In this document: piece by piece, positions 1 through 11,465 of the stretch
How the letters are laid out: the number at the start of each line of letters is the position of its first letter
Position numbering within the stretch: the stretch's first letter is position 1
From: Montifringilla adamsi
Lineage: Eukaryota > Chordata > Aves > Passeriformes > Passeridae
Length of the DNA stretch: 64,000 bases
Direction of reading: 5' to 3'
NCBI GenBank assembly: GCA_017590115.1
Contig: JAGGNK010015336.1
Coordinates: 310,001-374,000, forward strand
Translations under genes and position numbers: made by a program
Notes under the pieces: generated by a model
Seen by the model: only the letters and a program-made list of their open reading frames with translations
Database searches by the model: none
Told to the model about the DNA's origin: nothing

Positions 1-2188
1 GGGGGTCACACATCTGTGGGTGACGACTTCTGTGGGGTGTCTCAGTGAGCAGTGCAGGGAAATGCAGCTGAGAATCTATTATACACTTGTTCAAATGTTT
101 ACCCACAAAATCTGAATTCAAGGACATAACAAAACTCAGCAGTATACGACTGAAACCTGCACTTCATTTTTGCTTTTTTTTTGTCTTTTATTATTTGTGG
201 TTTTTCTATGCTGCTATTCCTGAATTTCCACAGGTGATGAAAACAAGTCTCCTAGTTTCTGAAGGTGTACAAAGCCATGACCAACCATAATAACTCTCAT
301 TTGTCTAACTCCTTTTAAGACAAATTAAAGTCTAATTAAAATTTATGTGGTACAAAGACACTTGGAAACTCTATAGTGCACACTTGCTGTATAATGAAAG
401 TAATATCAGGACAATCAGGAATATTAGCAGAATAACAGATGCTCCTGAGTCATAATAACAACTGTAAAAAAGGGAAGATAGTGGATATTTTAAATCTATC
501 AAGAGCTTTTGCTTTGTGTATTGACACAGGTAATGAGTTCTACAGAAAGAAAGCTACACTTGAAAGCCTTTAACACTAAAAGCTTAATTTAGTGTACAAT
601 GAATAATACAGGGAGCCCATTCATGGGTCGATCAGAATGGGATGAGAGAGCACCAAAGGAGCAGACAGATCATGTTAATAGGAAGCTTGAAACTTATTTA
701 AAAATCTATACTGTAGTTAAAATTAGAACACAAATTGGAACTTGGCATTCTGTTGCTCAGGAAATTGGTAATGGGATACTAAAGCCTTGCACTTCTCTCT
801 GTCTGGGTCTGGTTGGAAGCAGACAGAGGCGATGACAGCCACAATGTCGTTTACCACAGGGAGTCATTAAAGAAACTACTAACATAAAGAAATCAGCATT
901 TTCCAGCTATTCACAGTGTGGTGTGTGCTGTATTCCTCTATTAGTCCAAGCGTAGGAAAATATGGGTCAAAATATAGAAGCAGATGTTATTATCTTCTTC
1001 ATTACTCTTTCAAGGATTGATGGTAATTTTGACTTTTTTCTTTTCAGGGGTGAATTCACAAATACCATTCAGCCTTCTGTGGCCAGTGGTTTCATCTGGA
1101 TCAGATACACCATTGAGACTTCTGGGTTAAAGAGCTTTTGGTCAAGCATGATGGGCCCCAGCGTCCCTACCAATCAGAGATAAAGGTCCATGGGCAGGGT
1201 TTGTCTCTTTCCCAGAGGTAAATTATTCTTATCCCAAAGTCCATCCTTACAGTCAGGCAACATTTATCAGGACAGATCCTGAAAGCTAACGTGAGAGAAG
1301 GAGAAGAAAACAATCTTTTGAGGGATGATGCCTTTGAATTAGGGCAGAGCCACCATCCAGGGGCAAATATCTCACTTCACTGTTACATTTTTCATAATCT
1401 TGTACTGAGATTCTGTGGCTCTTTCCAAGCCACCCCTTTCACTATATCTGAACCACAAGCAGTGGAAGCAGAAAGCAGGAAAAAGACCTTGTATCACCCA
1501 ATATTTAGAAAAAAATAATACAGTGGACAGCAGTCTCTATGTCTCATTACAAAAGGACCAGCTAGGTGACTTTCCCCTATAATCTAACACCCAGGAGAAT
1601 GATCTCACAGGGAGACCTCAGGAGAAGCAGACCAGCAGGTGGATTTACATCCTGGAGGAAAAGGTGCCTGGAGATTCTAGGAAACACCTCTGGAGTTAAT
1701 TTTGTAAATAAACCACAGTAAAGATATTACCAGTAATTCTTAGGACAATTGTTTCCCACGGTCAGGAACAATGGAGAGTGGTTAAATAAATTTTTGTTAT
1801 TTTAAAATATAATAAAAGAATTTTTTAAAACATTAAAATCTGTGTACTGAGCAATGCCTTAAACATAATGATTTTTTAAAAATATAGGCTTAACTGGAAG
1901 AATAATCACAATTTCACAATTTTTTTGCCACTGTTTGATTGCATTTTTTTTTCCTATTAAAGCTTGACTTCCCTGTCTGACAATTTAATTATTAGGGTAA
2001 TGTGATGGATAAAGGGACTTGCTCTGTAGTGCCTCCCATTTGCTAAACATTTGCTTGCAATCACAGCTGCAAAAATGTCACAGTTCCTCAAAGCAAAGAT
2101 AATAATTTTCTTGTTGTCAGTGTCCCTAATACTTATCCTATGAACTTCTAAAGAAAAAAGATCTTTATGTTACTAAGTGCATCTTATG
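1..2188. other. unique sequence, no gene seen
   Basis: I see no exon, RNA gene or mobile element that I can name. The four short open frames here (60-80 codons) resemble no family I know and have no coding context. A small imperfect inverted repeat lies near 1748-1770. T and A runs are short. Confidence 0.5.
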
Positions 2189-2853
2189 GAAATCAGAGCT
2201 ATATGGGGCTGTAGATTACTGAACGTGCCAGCCTTGGGCTGCTCTTGAGTAGCCACACATAAAACCAATCTATTCTACTGCATGGGGATTATTTGAGGTG
2301 TTCCAGAAAAGCACTTCAATAATTTTGATCACAAGTCTGGAGTGCCTACAAGTAGCATCTGTTCCCAATCATTTTTTTTAGACTATTTGATCTTAAAAAA
2401 AAAAAAAAAATTAAAATAATAAAGTCAGTAGATGCGAGGCTCCAGAATAACATAATCAATAGAGACAAAACTGCACAATCAATAGAGGCAGCAGCTGACT
2501 AGAAATGAAAAGTCTTGAGCAGTAGGGCAACAAACTTTACTGCAGATGTGATATTACATGCTGTCATAAAAATTGCAAAACATTGCAGAATGGTCTTCTG
2601 ATGCTGGGAGAGAAACTGAAAAATAAATTTCTGTGTCAATAAATACAAAAAAAATCCAAAAGCTCATAGCATGGTGGGTCTAGAAAAAAACACCCAAACC
2701 AAACACCTTTGCTGCTTGTGTTGCCAGTGCAGCTGTGTTTCTGGTTATCCCATCTAAGAAAGGTAGAGAAGAATCTGAATTACTAAAGAAAAAGTCAAGA
2801 GAGGTGATCAAAGGTAGATAACAGCTCTGACCCATGGCAGAGTCTTTAGGCTT
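2189..2853. repeat. tandem duplication, copy 1 (about 665 bp)
   Basis: This block repeats immediately downstream at 2854-3521. It begins at the shared string gaaatcagagctatatgggg and ends at tctttaggctt. By eye the two copies differ only at a few bases (for example gagtagcc against gagaagcc) and in the length of an A run near 2396-2410. No protein frame runs through it and I do not recognise it as a named repeat family. High identity points to a recent duplication; an assembly artefact is the main alternative. Confidence 0.95.
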
Positions 2854-3521
2854 GAAATCAGAGCTATATGGGGCTGTAGATTACTGAACGTGCCAGCCTT
2901 GGGCTGCTCTTGAGAAGCCACACATAAAACCAATCTATTCTACTGCATGGGGATTATTTGAGGTGTTCCAGAAAAGCACTTCAATAATTTTGATCACAAG
3001 TCTGGAGTGCCTACAAGTAGCATCTGTTCCCAATCAATTTTTTTAGACTATTTGATCGTAAAAAAAAAAATAAAAAAATTAAAATAATAAAGTCAGTAGA
3101 TGCGAGGCTCCAGAATAACATAATCAATAGAGACAAAACTGCACAATCAATAGAGGCAGCAGCTGACTAGAAATGAAAAGTCTTGAGCAGTAGGGCAACA
3201 AACTTTACTGCAGATGTGATATTACATGCTGTCATAAAAATTGCAAAACATTGCAGAATGGTCTTCTGATGCTGGGAGAGAAACTGAAAAATAAATTTCT
3301 GTGTCAATAAATACAAAAAAAATCCAAAAGCTCATAGCATGGTGGGTCTAGAAAAAAACACCCAAACCAAACACCTTTGCTGCTTGTGTTGCCAGTGCAG
3401 CTGTGTTTCTGGTTATCCCATCTAAGAAAGGTAGAGAAGAATCTGAATTACTAAAGAAAAAGTCAAGAGAGGTGATCAAAGGTAGATAACAGCTCTGACC
3501 CATGGCAGAGTCTTTAGGCTT
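2854..3521. repeat. tandem duplication, copy 2 (about 668 bp)
   Basis: Second copy of 2189-2853 in direct orientation, with no spacer. The A-rich segment near 3060-3080 is a few bases longer and carries a T interruption, which explains the small length difference. The junction at 2851-2857 (cttgaaa) matches the sequence closing copy 2 at 3519-3525. A short homology at the breakpoints would be consistent with slippage or unequal exchange. Confidence 0.95.
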
Positions 3522-3599
3522 GAAAAGGAAGAGATTTGACTCAGCATGGAGTTATTACACAAGAACTAGTGAGTACCAGATGAGAAGATCAGTCAGAAG

Positions 3600-3940
3600 A
3601 TTTACACAAAGTGCTTGCTCACACAGGGCATAATTAAATCATGAAATTCATCACAATAAGATGCTCTGGAAGTTATAAATAGGTTCAAGAAGCAATTAGG
3701 CACTGTGTGGAAGAAAAGACTATCAGGGCCTGTTAAACTCAAAGCAGCATGGGAAAACTTCAAGCTGGAATCTGCCTGAAAGTAGAGGAAAATGCCACAG
3801 AAATAGGGCAATATCAGCCTATTCCTGCTTTATTTTGGTATTCTTTCATTAGGCATCTTCCATGACCCTGAGCAGATGCAGGTAATTGGGCTGAAAAGAC
3901 CACCATCTGAGGCAGAAGATTCTTTAGCATCTTAACTCCA
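3600..3940 (+). mobile_element. ancient CR1 LINE 3' end
   Basis: The stretch 3635-3930 follows the 3' untranslated end of an old amniote CR1 subfamily. It has a 'ggttcaagaagcaattagg' segment, an 'agcctattcctg...aggcatct' segment, and a degraded terminal 'gggctgaaaagaccaccatctga' segment that resembles the family's 'gggctagatagacc...ggtctga' ending. It is heavily diverged and has no coding frame. It lies in the same orientation as, and directly upstream of, the longer old CR1 at 4230-6880. The assignment rests on remembered consensus; edges are approximate. Confidence 0.6.
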
Positions 3941-4229
3941 GTCCTGGAACCTCAAACACATCTGCACATGAGGTGTTACCCCAAGAAAGTCCCATTTCAG
4001 GCCTCCTTCAGTAGGATGAACAAGAAAACCAGAATATATTTACAGTGGGGAGAGCAGGTTCTGGAAGGACAAGAAGGAAAGAGGGTTTTGTGTTTTGTGC
4101 CAAACATTTCCCAGGCAGTTCAAAAGGTGCGGCTGTGAGTATGAGGGAGAGTAAAGGAAGGAGATTCATCTTCTGTGGACTATGAATACCTGGAGGAGAG
4201 CTTGTGGTGTCAATAAGGAGCATCAAGTG

Positions 4230-5510
4230 CCCAAATAATTGCTGTGAGAGCATGGTGGGTTCAAACTGTTTGTAAAAACCTTGAAATTAATCAGGAACAC
4301 ATCAAACAGTAAAGGAAATTGTAGAGAGACAAAGTGTTTTGGATTTGGTTCTGTCTGGTAGAGAGGAACTGGAAAAGAATCTGAAAAGGGAAGGTGAAAG
4401 GTGAAAGGGCAGTAAGTCACTATTCTAAGGAAAAATGAAAGTCAGAGAAAAAAGAGTAAGGATAATGGACTTCCAAAAAAAATTAAAAATAGCAAATTTC
4501 ACCAAGCCCAGGGAACTCATCTAAAGGGTCTCTTGGGAAGGTAATTTAAGGGATAAAGGAGGGCAGAAGAGCTGGCAGTTACAGTAAGAGAGTGTATTAA
4601 AGGCACAATAGCAGCCTATCTTGATACAGGGGAAGGACAGAGAGCACAGTGAGAAACCATTACAACTGCATCAGGAGTACTTTAAGGGCCTGAAAATAAA
4701 CTAAGAAAAAGAAATAATGACACAAAAGGGAAAAAAAACTCCATCATTAAGGACGAGGGATAAAAACCTCAGTGAGGGTTTGGGATTAAATGGGTTGCGG
4801 GTTGAAAGGATCATAAAGAGTAACACAAAAAGGTCTTAAAAATGCATTGAAAGTAGGAAAAACCATAGGAAATTACTGGTCCATTACTTTACAGGGAATG
4901 AGAATAAATAGTACATGATCCAAAGAAGACTGAAGAATTCAATGCTTTGCTGCAGACTATGTTAAAAAATTATGAACAGCTACTTAAGCCAATTAATTTT
5001 AAAAAGATGATAAGAGGACAAAGCTCATACAGAAAATTAGTAGGTTAAAGACCATGCAGATAAGATAGAGTTATTGAAATTCATAAGGTGTCATGTCATT
5101 CAAAGGATTTTGAAGGAGTTCACCAAAATAATCTGTGAACCATTTGCAATAACCTCTCAAGACTTGAGGAAGACACAAGAGAGGCCAGAGTACTGAAGAA
5201 GAGAAAGGAAAGAACCTAAAGGAGAACCCAAAACCATGAGGCCAGCCAGCCTCACCTTTATCCTTAGGCTGCCTCTGGAAGAAGTCCTGAACCATCCACA
5301 GGCACTTTGGTAAAAAACACTTGATAGGAAACAGCCATCAGGGACTTGAAAATAATATGTCATGTCAGATCAACCAAATTTCCTCCTTGACAAGGCAGCA
5401 CAAGTGTTGGGTGAGAAGGCAGTGGTAGATTTGTTCTCAGCTGACTTCACTGAGACTTTCTTACAGGCTCATGTAACATCCTACAAAGAGTTGAGAGGAA
5501 GATGGGACAG
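4230..5510 (+). mobile_element. ancient CR1 LINE, ORF2 (EN end to RT) fossil
   Basis: Degenerate CR1 ORF2 sequence. Positions 4440-4700 follow the linker between endonuclease and reverse transcriptase (segments such as 'tttaagggataaaggag', 'agagctggcagtta' and 'attaaaggcacaa'). Positions 5230-5500 follow the reverse-transcriptase core, where a 'gtagatttgttctcagctgacttc' -like stretch stands in for the family's Y-L-D-F-S-K-A-F block, followed by a decayed 'catgtaacatcctac' for the T-V-S-H-N-I-L block. Frames are broken many times. The divergence is much greater than in the other CR1 copies of the window, so this is an old subfamily. Element 6071-6880 looks like its continuation. Confidence 0.75.
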
Positions 5511-6070
5511 AGAATATTTCTAAAATGGTTTTTTTCATCATTGTGAACATAATTATGCACACTCCAGATGCTATTTTTTCTGCCCTGAGAATGTCAAACA
5601 TTCAAAATTTGTTTATCTCATTTGTTTTAAAGTCGATCTTAGCTGCTTTGAGGACAGACAGCAGGACACAAAGCTGTCATGCATTAGCTGCTTCAAAAAA
5701 CCTGGCCTTTTCCCACTGATAAATGTGCGGCAGCTGAAGGTGCCTCACCCCTCTATTAAAAAAGAGATATTGATCATCTTTTGCCTTGGATGAGAGCATG
5801 TAACTTCTTTCTTTCCAATGACAGATCAGAAAATGCAAAAACCCCCCAGCCTCCCTTGTGTGTCCCTCTGTATTTAGGAACTGGATATTGCCCTGGTGAA
5901 ATTAATGAGTTGTGTCCAGTCATTAAACCTTTCTCTTTAATGAACCCTGTGCACAAGGGTGAAGCTGAGATTACAGACATGTCTTGGATTCAGGTAAATG
6001 CAGCACTTCAACTGTAAATTGCAGCTTCCTATCAAACTCAGAGAGCATTACAAGGGCTCCTCTGGGGGTC
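5511..6070. other. interruption inside ancient CR1
   Basis: About 560 bp that I cannot align with CR1, between the reverse-transcriptase fossil and the later part of ORF2. Open frames of 64-78 codons cross it, but none is recognisable. It may be a later insertion of an unknown element, or CR1 decayed beyond recognition. No target-site repeat is obvious at its edges. Confidence 0.4.
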
Positions 6071-6880
6071 TTTCATGCATGTGGCTCTTTCAATATTACC
6101 TGTAATATTTTCGATGCTATTATAGAAAAGACACATTAAATTTGCTGATAAAGCCAGGCTGAGAGGTCTTTCAGGGACCCCAGAGGGCAGGATGACAAAC
6201 AAAAATGGTCTTGGCATATTGAAGAATTGCTCTGATATAAACAAAATCAATAAATAAGTGTTCTGCTTAGGAAGGAGAATTCCAATGTAAAATAAGAAAT
6301 AACTGGCAAAGCAGTAATGCTGCAGAAAAGAAGTCAGGGTGAGAGCTGAGCACTAAATAGGACTCAAAAATGTGCTGCTGTAGCAGAAAAGGCACATCTC
6401 ATTCCTGACTGAATTGACATATGGAAGACACAGGAGGTAATTAGGATTATTTTCCATTTTCTTGGTGGTGAGACCTCAGCTGGAGTGTTGTGTCTAGGAC
6501 TGGGCATCCCACTAAGATGTAGAAAGATTGGAGAGAGTCCAGAGGAAAATAGCAAGGATAGCAAGTTTAAAAATGGCCTGTGGGAAAACTGGTTTTCTTT
6601 TGTTTAGGAAATCATTATATAATTTATCAATGATAAAGAGAGATATATCAGTGGTCTCCCAGCCCATATAAGGTTATGGAAGAGGCCTATCAAGGAAGAA
6701 AAAATTGCAGAGTAAATGTTTCACATTAGACTGATAGACTGTGCTCATGAAGGGCAGCAGAAATCCCTCAGAAAATTTGGAGAGTTCCTCCTACAGAGCT
6801 TTTAAAGAACAGGTTAGACAGATACAGATCACTGATGAGATAAAGATGTGATTAATCCTGACCTTTTTAGGAATAAATAT
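6071..6880 (+). mobile_element. ancient CR1 LINE, ORF2 C-terminal part and 3' region
   Basis: Continues the old CR1. The segment at 6125-6150 (acattaaatttgctgataa) corresponds to the 'K-F-A-D-D' block. Positions 6380-6560 match the family block that includes 'gctggagtgttgtgt', 'ttggagagagtccagagga' and a decayed 'gcaaggatagcaag'. Positions 6800-6825 match 'ttttaaagaacaggttagacag' near the 3' end. No usable frame remains. Order and orientation agree with 4230-5510, so I take both as one insertion of at least 2.6 kb. Confidence 0.7.
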
Positions 6881-8204
6881 CCTTCCAGCCCCCCATCCCT
6901 GGGTGAAGAAAGGTCCTTTTCCTTCTTTCTCCCTCATGTCCAAAAACTCTGTTTCTGCACTTGGGAGGGAAGAAATGGAGAAATCTAAACGGAGACACCA
7001 GGAAGACATCACCTGGCTGAACACAGTGAAAAACCAGGAAGGAGCTGTAACATTTCCAAGGGATGGCTGAAGCCTGGACTCAGAGGGAACAGAGCCTCTC
7101 TGCAGCTCTGAATCAAGCAGTGCATATCCAAGATTTTAAAATCCATTTTGTCAGCATCTTCTGGCTTGCTCTGGACAGCTAAGCACAGGGAGGACAGATC
7201 CCTCCTCATTCAGTATGCTTTGGATACTCCTCTAATTTTTGGATACTGTATTATATGTGGCCTCGAGAAATGGGTAATTTCTACACTACACACATCCTTT
7301 ATTCCTTGAATTCAAGTCTTGTCGCCGTTTTCCTACCCTGTGGCTCAAAGAATTAGTAAAAATGGGAGCAGATAAGGAAGTTTTCACACGCAAAATTGTC
7401 AGAAAATAACACAAAACAAAAACAAACATTCAAGGGATATTATATGAAAATGCCATTTTTACTCTGTAAGTAAAGAATTCATTATTTCTGAGTGCCTACT
7501 AAACACTTTTTTAAAGTTTTCACCATGTCAACTGCTGCTCCTGTCAGATTCCCTCATTTCACATCCCGTCTCTCCCCAAATTATCTACTTAAGGAGCAAG
7601 TAAAACCCATTTCCTGTAGGTTTCATCTTGTCAGCAGAATGGCCTGATTTAAATCATGTGCATGAATGGCTACTGCGGTACTTTAAAACTGTCCCAGTTA
7701 CTTCCTCCCAAGAACAAACCAGAGGTAATATTACCATAATATCTCTTTCCTAAATAATGAGAGGGGGCTTTGGACTTGCCATGCCTCCTCTTGTATCTTA
7801 CCCCAGGCAATGAATGGAATATGTCAGAGGAAAATTTAGTTTTAAATGCTTTCCTTCCCTGAAAAGCACATCTTTCATTCTGGAGTATACTTAGAAAACA
7901 AAATGTCACAAAATAAAAACATTCCTTGAAAAGACAGTTCTAAACAAGTAAGCTTGCTGAAATCAGCTTCCTTCAGACTTCTCAGATTTTGGGACATGTT
8001 GGTTGACTCCCTGATAGAGTCAAATTTTAGAAAAAGATAAAACCAATTGTAGCATCTGATGTAGCTGCTCTCCTAGCAGCAAATACTGTGTTTTGTTAAC
8101 CATGCATGGAAGAGAGGGTAAGTCTGATTTAGAGACTAATCTGGGGCTCCTGCCTAACACAGGAGCTTTGCATTGCCCTTACTGAATTAACACTTGCTTT
8201 TACA
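6881..8204. other. unique sequence, no gene seen
   Basis: Mixed AT-rich sequence with no recognisable coding or repeat family. The open frames at 7009-7209 and 7670-7909 on the minus strand are short and unsupported. Confidence 0.45.
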
Positions 8205-8410
8205 GCTTCATGCCCTTTGCCACCACCATGGTTGTTCAGCTGGACCACGAGATTGATCCCTGGATCCCCAAGACTCCTGCGGCTATGGCTGGAGTTGTCC
8301 AGCAGTGGGAGAGTACGACAGATCAGAAGATGGAAGATCTAATCTGGATGGTTGAACTTGATGATCTTGGACATCTTTTCCAACCTTGCTGATCTGTGGT
8401 TCTATGATTG
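8205..8410 (+). mobile_element. CR1-tailed unit with unrecognised head
   Basis: The last 60 bp (8350-8409) have the CR1 3'-terminal pattern: ggttgaacttgatgatcttgg, then a ttttccaacctt-type block, then ttctatgattg. The upstream 140 bp (from about 8207) are GC-richer than the flanks and keep a 60-codon open frame, but do not match the CR1 3' UTR forms elsewhere in this window. It could be a divergent CR1 subfamily end, a SINE using a CR1 tail, or another retrotransposon end. The tail assignment is firm, the head is not identified. Confidence 0.55.
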
Positions 8411-9990
8411 TTGCGTTGGAACACCCATGAAAGTGCCCAGGGGGTGCTCAAAAGGAATCATGTCTGCATGGACAATGAGAATTGGTGTATTATCCTCTGC
8501 TCTAGGGCCATTCAGGTTTACCCAAGGAATTACCAGAGTTTTCATGGTCAACTCTTCTATAGTTCTGAAGAAAATGAAAATTATTGAATAACAAGCTAAG
8601 AAAAAAACAAACCAAACAATTAACCTTGTTGGACCCTTCTGATTCAGGATATTCCATGAAATAACTGAGATGAACACAGCAGACTTGCAAGCTGCACTTG
8701 AATGAAACAAAAGGCTTGGCCAGAGTAATGAGCTCTTCAGAAAACAAAACACAGTTCAAAACAGTGTCTGGCAAGAGATGCAATCAACGTGAAAGAAATA
8801 GTTGCATTTCCCAGTCAACAAATCCCTTCAGTAAACACTGGCAAGAACACAGTTTACTCAGAGCAACTGGATTCCAAAGAAACACTTGCTCAGGCGGAGT
8901 TGGGAATGTCAAATAAATCAGAGAGGAGCTGATTCACTTCTTATACATCACACCAGTGCAAAAACATTGCAGAAACTTGGAAAGTGTTTGTAAACCAGGA
9001 GATGAGAATATTAGGTGCATGAGAAAACTGAAATCAGTGGTTCTGAAACAGAAAGAATTAAGTCTTAAATAATTAGCTCAGGGCTTCATTTTCGTTCAAA
9101 GCAGGTTTTCTATTAATAAGTTAGGTTTAGCTGGATTTCAATACTATTAACTCATTGCCATGACAATGATTTGCAGTAGTATCCTTATTCTGCAAGGCAA
9201 CACAAGCAAAAAAACAAATAAGGCAAAAGTTTAACCTTCCTGAAGCAGCTGGACATCCCAGGGGAGCTCAGACCCACAAACATCCACAGCACAGAGCCAG
9301 CACAGTCCTGCCAGGCTGCAGATCTGAGCCAGCTCAGGCAGGTCTGGCTTCACTGGTTTGCAGCCACAGCAGAGTTAATCCATGTCCTGGGTAATCCCCT
9401 CACATGTAATTAAGAATTGACCATATCCTGGAACAGGCTGAGAAAGATCCACAACACCCTGCTCACAGCAAGCCTAATTCTGAAATTTCAGCCACAGGGA
9501 CATAACTGTCCTCACTGCAATGTGTTTCACTGAGGAGCAGAACATGCAAAGAGAAAACAGGGACAGCCACTCTGCAAAGCCAGAAAATTCTCTTTTGGGT
9601 GGGGTTAAACTGAGTAGGAGATAGGTCTACATGGTACTTTCAATTTGCTTTTATTCGTGCGTTCTGCATGAGAAATAACAATTGTGTCCATCAATGCTGT
9701 GTACTCTTTGCATGGCACTCAACCTAAGACACAGTATGTAAAAGATAAATATGTATATATCTCTCAAGCAACTGGGAAACTTCAATAGGACATGATGAAG
9801 AAACTGCAATTAAAATTTAATATGGAATAAACCAGGTCAATAGCAGTATGAATTTTTGCTGCTGCATTTACTGTCCAGTGGATTAAATTCATACAGAAGA
9901 AATATTACAGTACTTACCCAATAATAGATTAATTATACAAAGCCTTATATTCCCTGATCCTATATTTTGGACATCAATGCCTTTACTGAG
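8411..9990. other. unique sequence, no gene seen
   Basis: Contains overlapping antisense frames at 8402-8783 (93 and 116 codons) with no recognisable domain, and a slightly GC-richer stretch at 9240-9560. Nothing can be assigned. Confidence 0.45.
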
Positions 9991-10118
9991 CAAAGAATCA
10001 CCAAGATTCTAAGTTGGAAAGGCCCAAAATTGATCACAGAGTTCAACTCTTAAGTGAATGGCCTGGACAGGGATTGAACCCACAGCTTCGGTGTTATTAG
10101 CACCATATTCAAAAACAA
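9991..10118 (-). mobile_element. tRNA-Ile-derived SINE with CR1-like tail (TguSINE1-like)
   Basis: Read on the minus strand, the element starts with the 3' half of a tRNA-Ile. It has an anticodon stem-loop with the loop CTAATAA (anticodon AAT) at about 10088-10105. A B-box/T-arm 'ggttcaatccctgtccaggcc' follows at 10061-10081. It then runs into a CR1-type 3' tail (agagttgaactctgtgatc ... tttccaacttagaatc ... tgattctttg) down to about 9991. The 5' half of the tRNA, including the A box, is lost or decayed. This head-plus-tail structure matches the SINE family reported from passerine birds and thought to be mobilised by CR1. It is not a functional tRNA gene. Confidence 0.8.
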
Positions 10119-11257
10119 AGGCCAAAGAATTCCAGAAATTAACAATGTTTTTTGGCATGTCAATTTCCTGGATACTAAGTTTGAGGTCTTTTAAAAAGGT
10201 TTTGAGTTTCCCCAATATATTGAGTCTGCTCACACCTGAGAACAAATCAGGAGTTCCCACTCCAGATGTGGTTTCAACCAATAAAATGAAGGACCAAAAT
10301 TATTAGAATTTTAGAAATAATCAGGACCTAAAACAAATAGACTTTAATTTCAGAAAGAGGAAAACAAAAATCCTGGCAAACAAAGCTGAGCTCAAGCACC
10401 ATCTTTTTTCCAAGTGTGTCTATGTGAAAGTTTCTTTTTGGAGATGGGAGGCTTTTTTCTTGCTCTGATCTGATTCTCAGCATTTAGGAAAGCTGCCAGC
10501 AACTGAGGAGCAGCCACGTTTCACATGCTTACCTTGAACTTCATTTGATAGGGCCAAACCACTGCGCTCTTTGACTGGATTAGGAGGAGTGCACTGCAGC
10601 ACTGCATCATTACCAGGATTTAGTTGACCTCTGGGAAAATGTACTTCTGACGTCCCCATCAATCTGGCCCCGTGTTTTTTAGCTCAGGCAGGAGAGATGC
10701 TGAGGGAGGCTCCAACACAGCAGCCCAAGCCAAGCCTCTGTGCAGGATCTATCCCCTGAGTGCAGAGAGCCCAGGCACTGACCTGCTTGCGTGACTTCTG
10801 CAGCCACTTGACTTTGCAGAAGGTGAGTGGCCCCAGCACGGGAGCGGGGAGCTGAACCGGGAATAACGCGGCCAGGCAATGTGCTGAGAGGCACGAAAGG
10901 AGCATGGAGGAAGGAGAGGGGGCTGTTGGACTGTGAAGCTATTTGTCAAACACATGAGAGAAGCCTTTTCTCTTTTTTTTTTTTTTGTACGTTTCCCCTT
11001 AGATTCTCAAACAGCCTCTATTTATCAACATATGAAGGAGATTGATTATAAAAGAAATATCCAGTCCACAAGAAGATGAGGCTGAAGCCACTGCAGGCAC
11101 TCCAAACATGCAAGGACACCTTGGTTTTCCACAACCTACAGCTTTGATCTCACAATCAAGAACACCAGAAAGAGGTTCTAATCCCTGCCCCTTCCATGTA
11201 ACCATGGAAGCTTTGGAGTTCTGCTTGAGAGAAACCCTGGGTTACAATGGAGAGACA
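10119..11257. other. unique sequence, no gene seen
   Basis: Includes a moderately GC-rich stretch at 10690-10920 with several overlapping short frames in both strands, and a T run at 10973-10986. No exon structure is supportable. Confidence 0.45.
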
Positions 11258-11465
11258 ATCACAGAATGGTTTGGGTTGGAAGGGACCTTAAAGATTTTCT
11301 CATTCCAACCCCCTGCCGTGTAAAGGAACACCTTCCACTATCCCAGGTTGCTCCAAGCCCCATCCAGCCTGGCCAGGAACACTTCCAGGAATGGGGTATC
11401 CACAGCTTCTCTGGGTAATCTGAGCCAGTGCCTCACTACCCTCTCAGAGAGTTAAAGAATCACTG
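11258..11465 (-). mobile_element. CR1 LINE, 5'-truncated 3' end
   Basis: Opens with the reverse complement of the CR1 terminus (cacagaatggtttgggttgg) and continues through the usual 3' UTR blocks: 'catccagcctggcc', 'aacacttccaggaatggg' and 'cttctctgggtaatctg'. It fades after about 11460. Only about 200 bp of a roughly 4.5-kb element is present, the usual outcome of incomplete target-primed reverse transcription. Divergence is moderate. Confidence 0.93.

Noticed and set aside
10058..10112. Functional tRNA-Ile gene on the minus strand
   Set aside because: The T-arm and anticodon loop are visible, but the 5' half with the A box is missing and the 3' side continues into a CR1-type tail, so it is a SINE.
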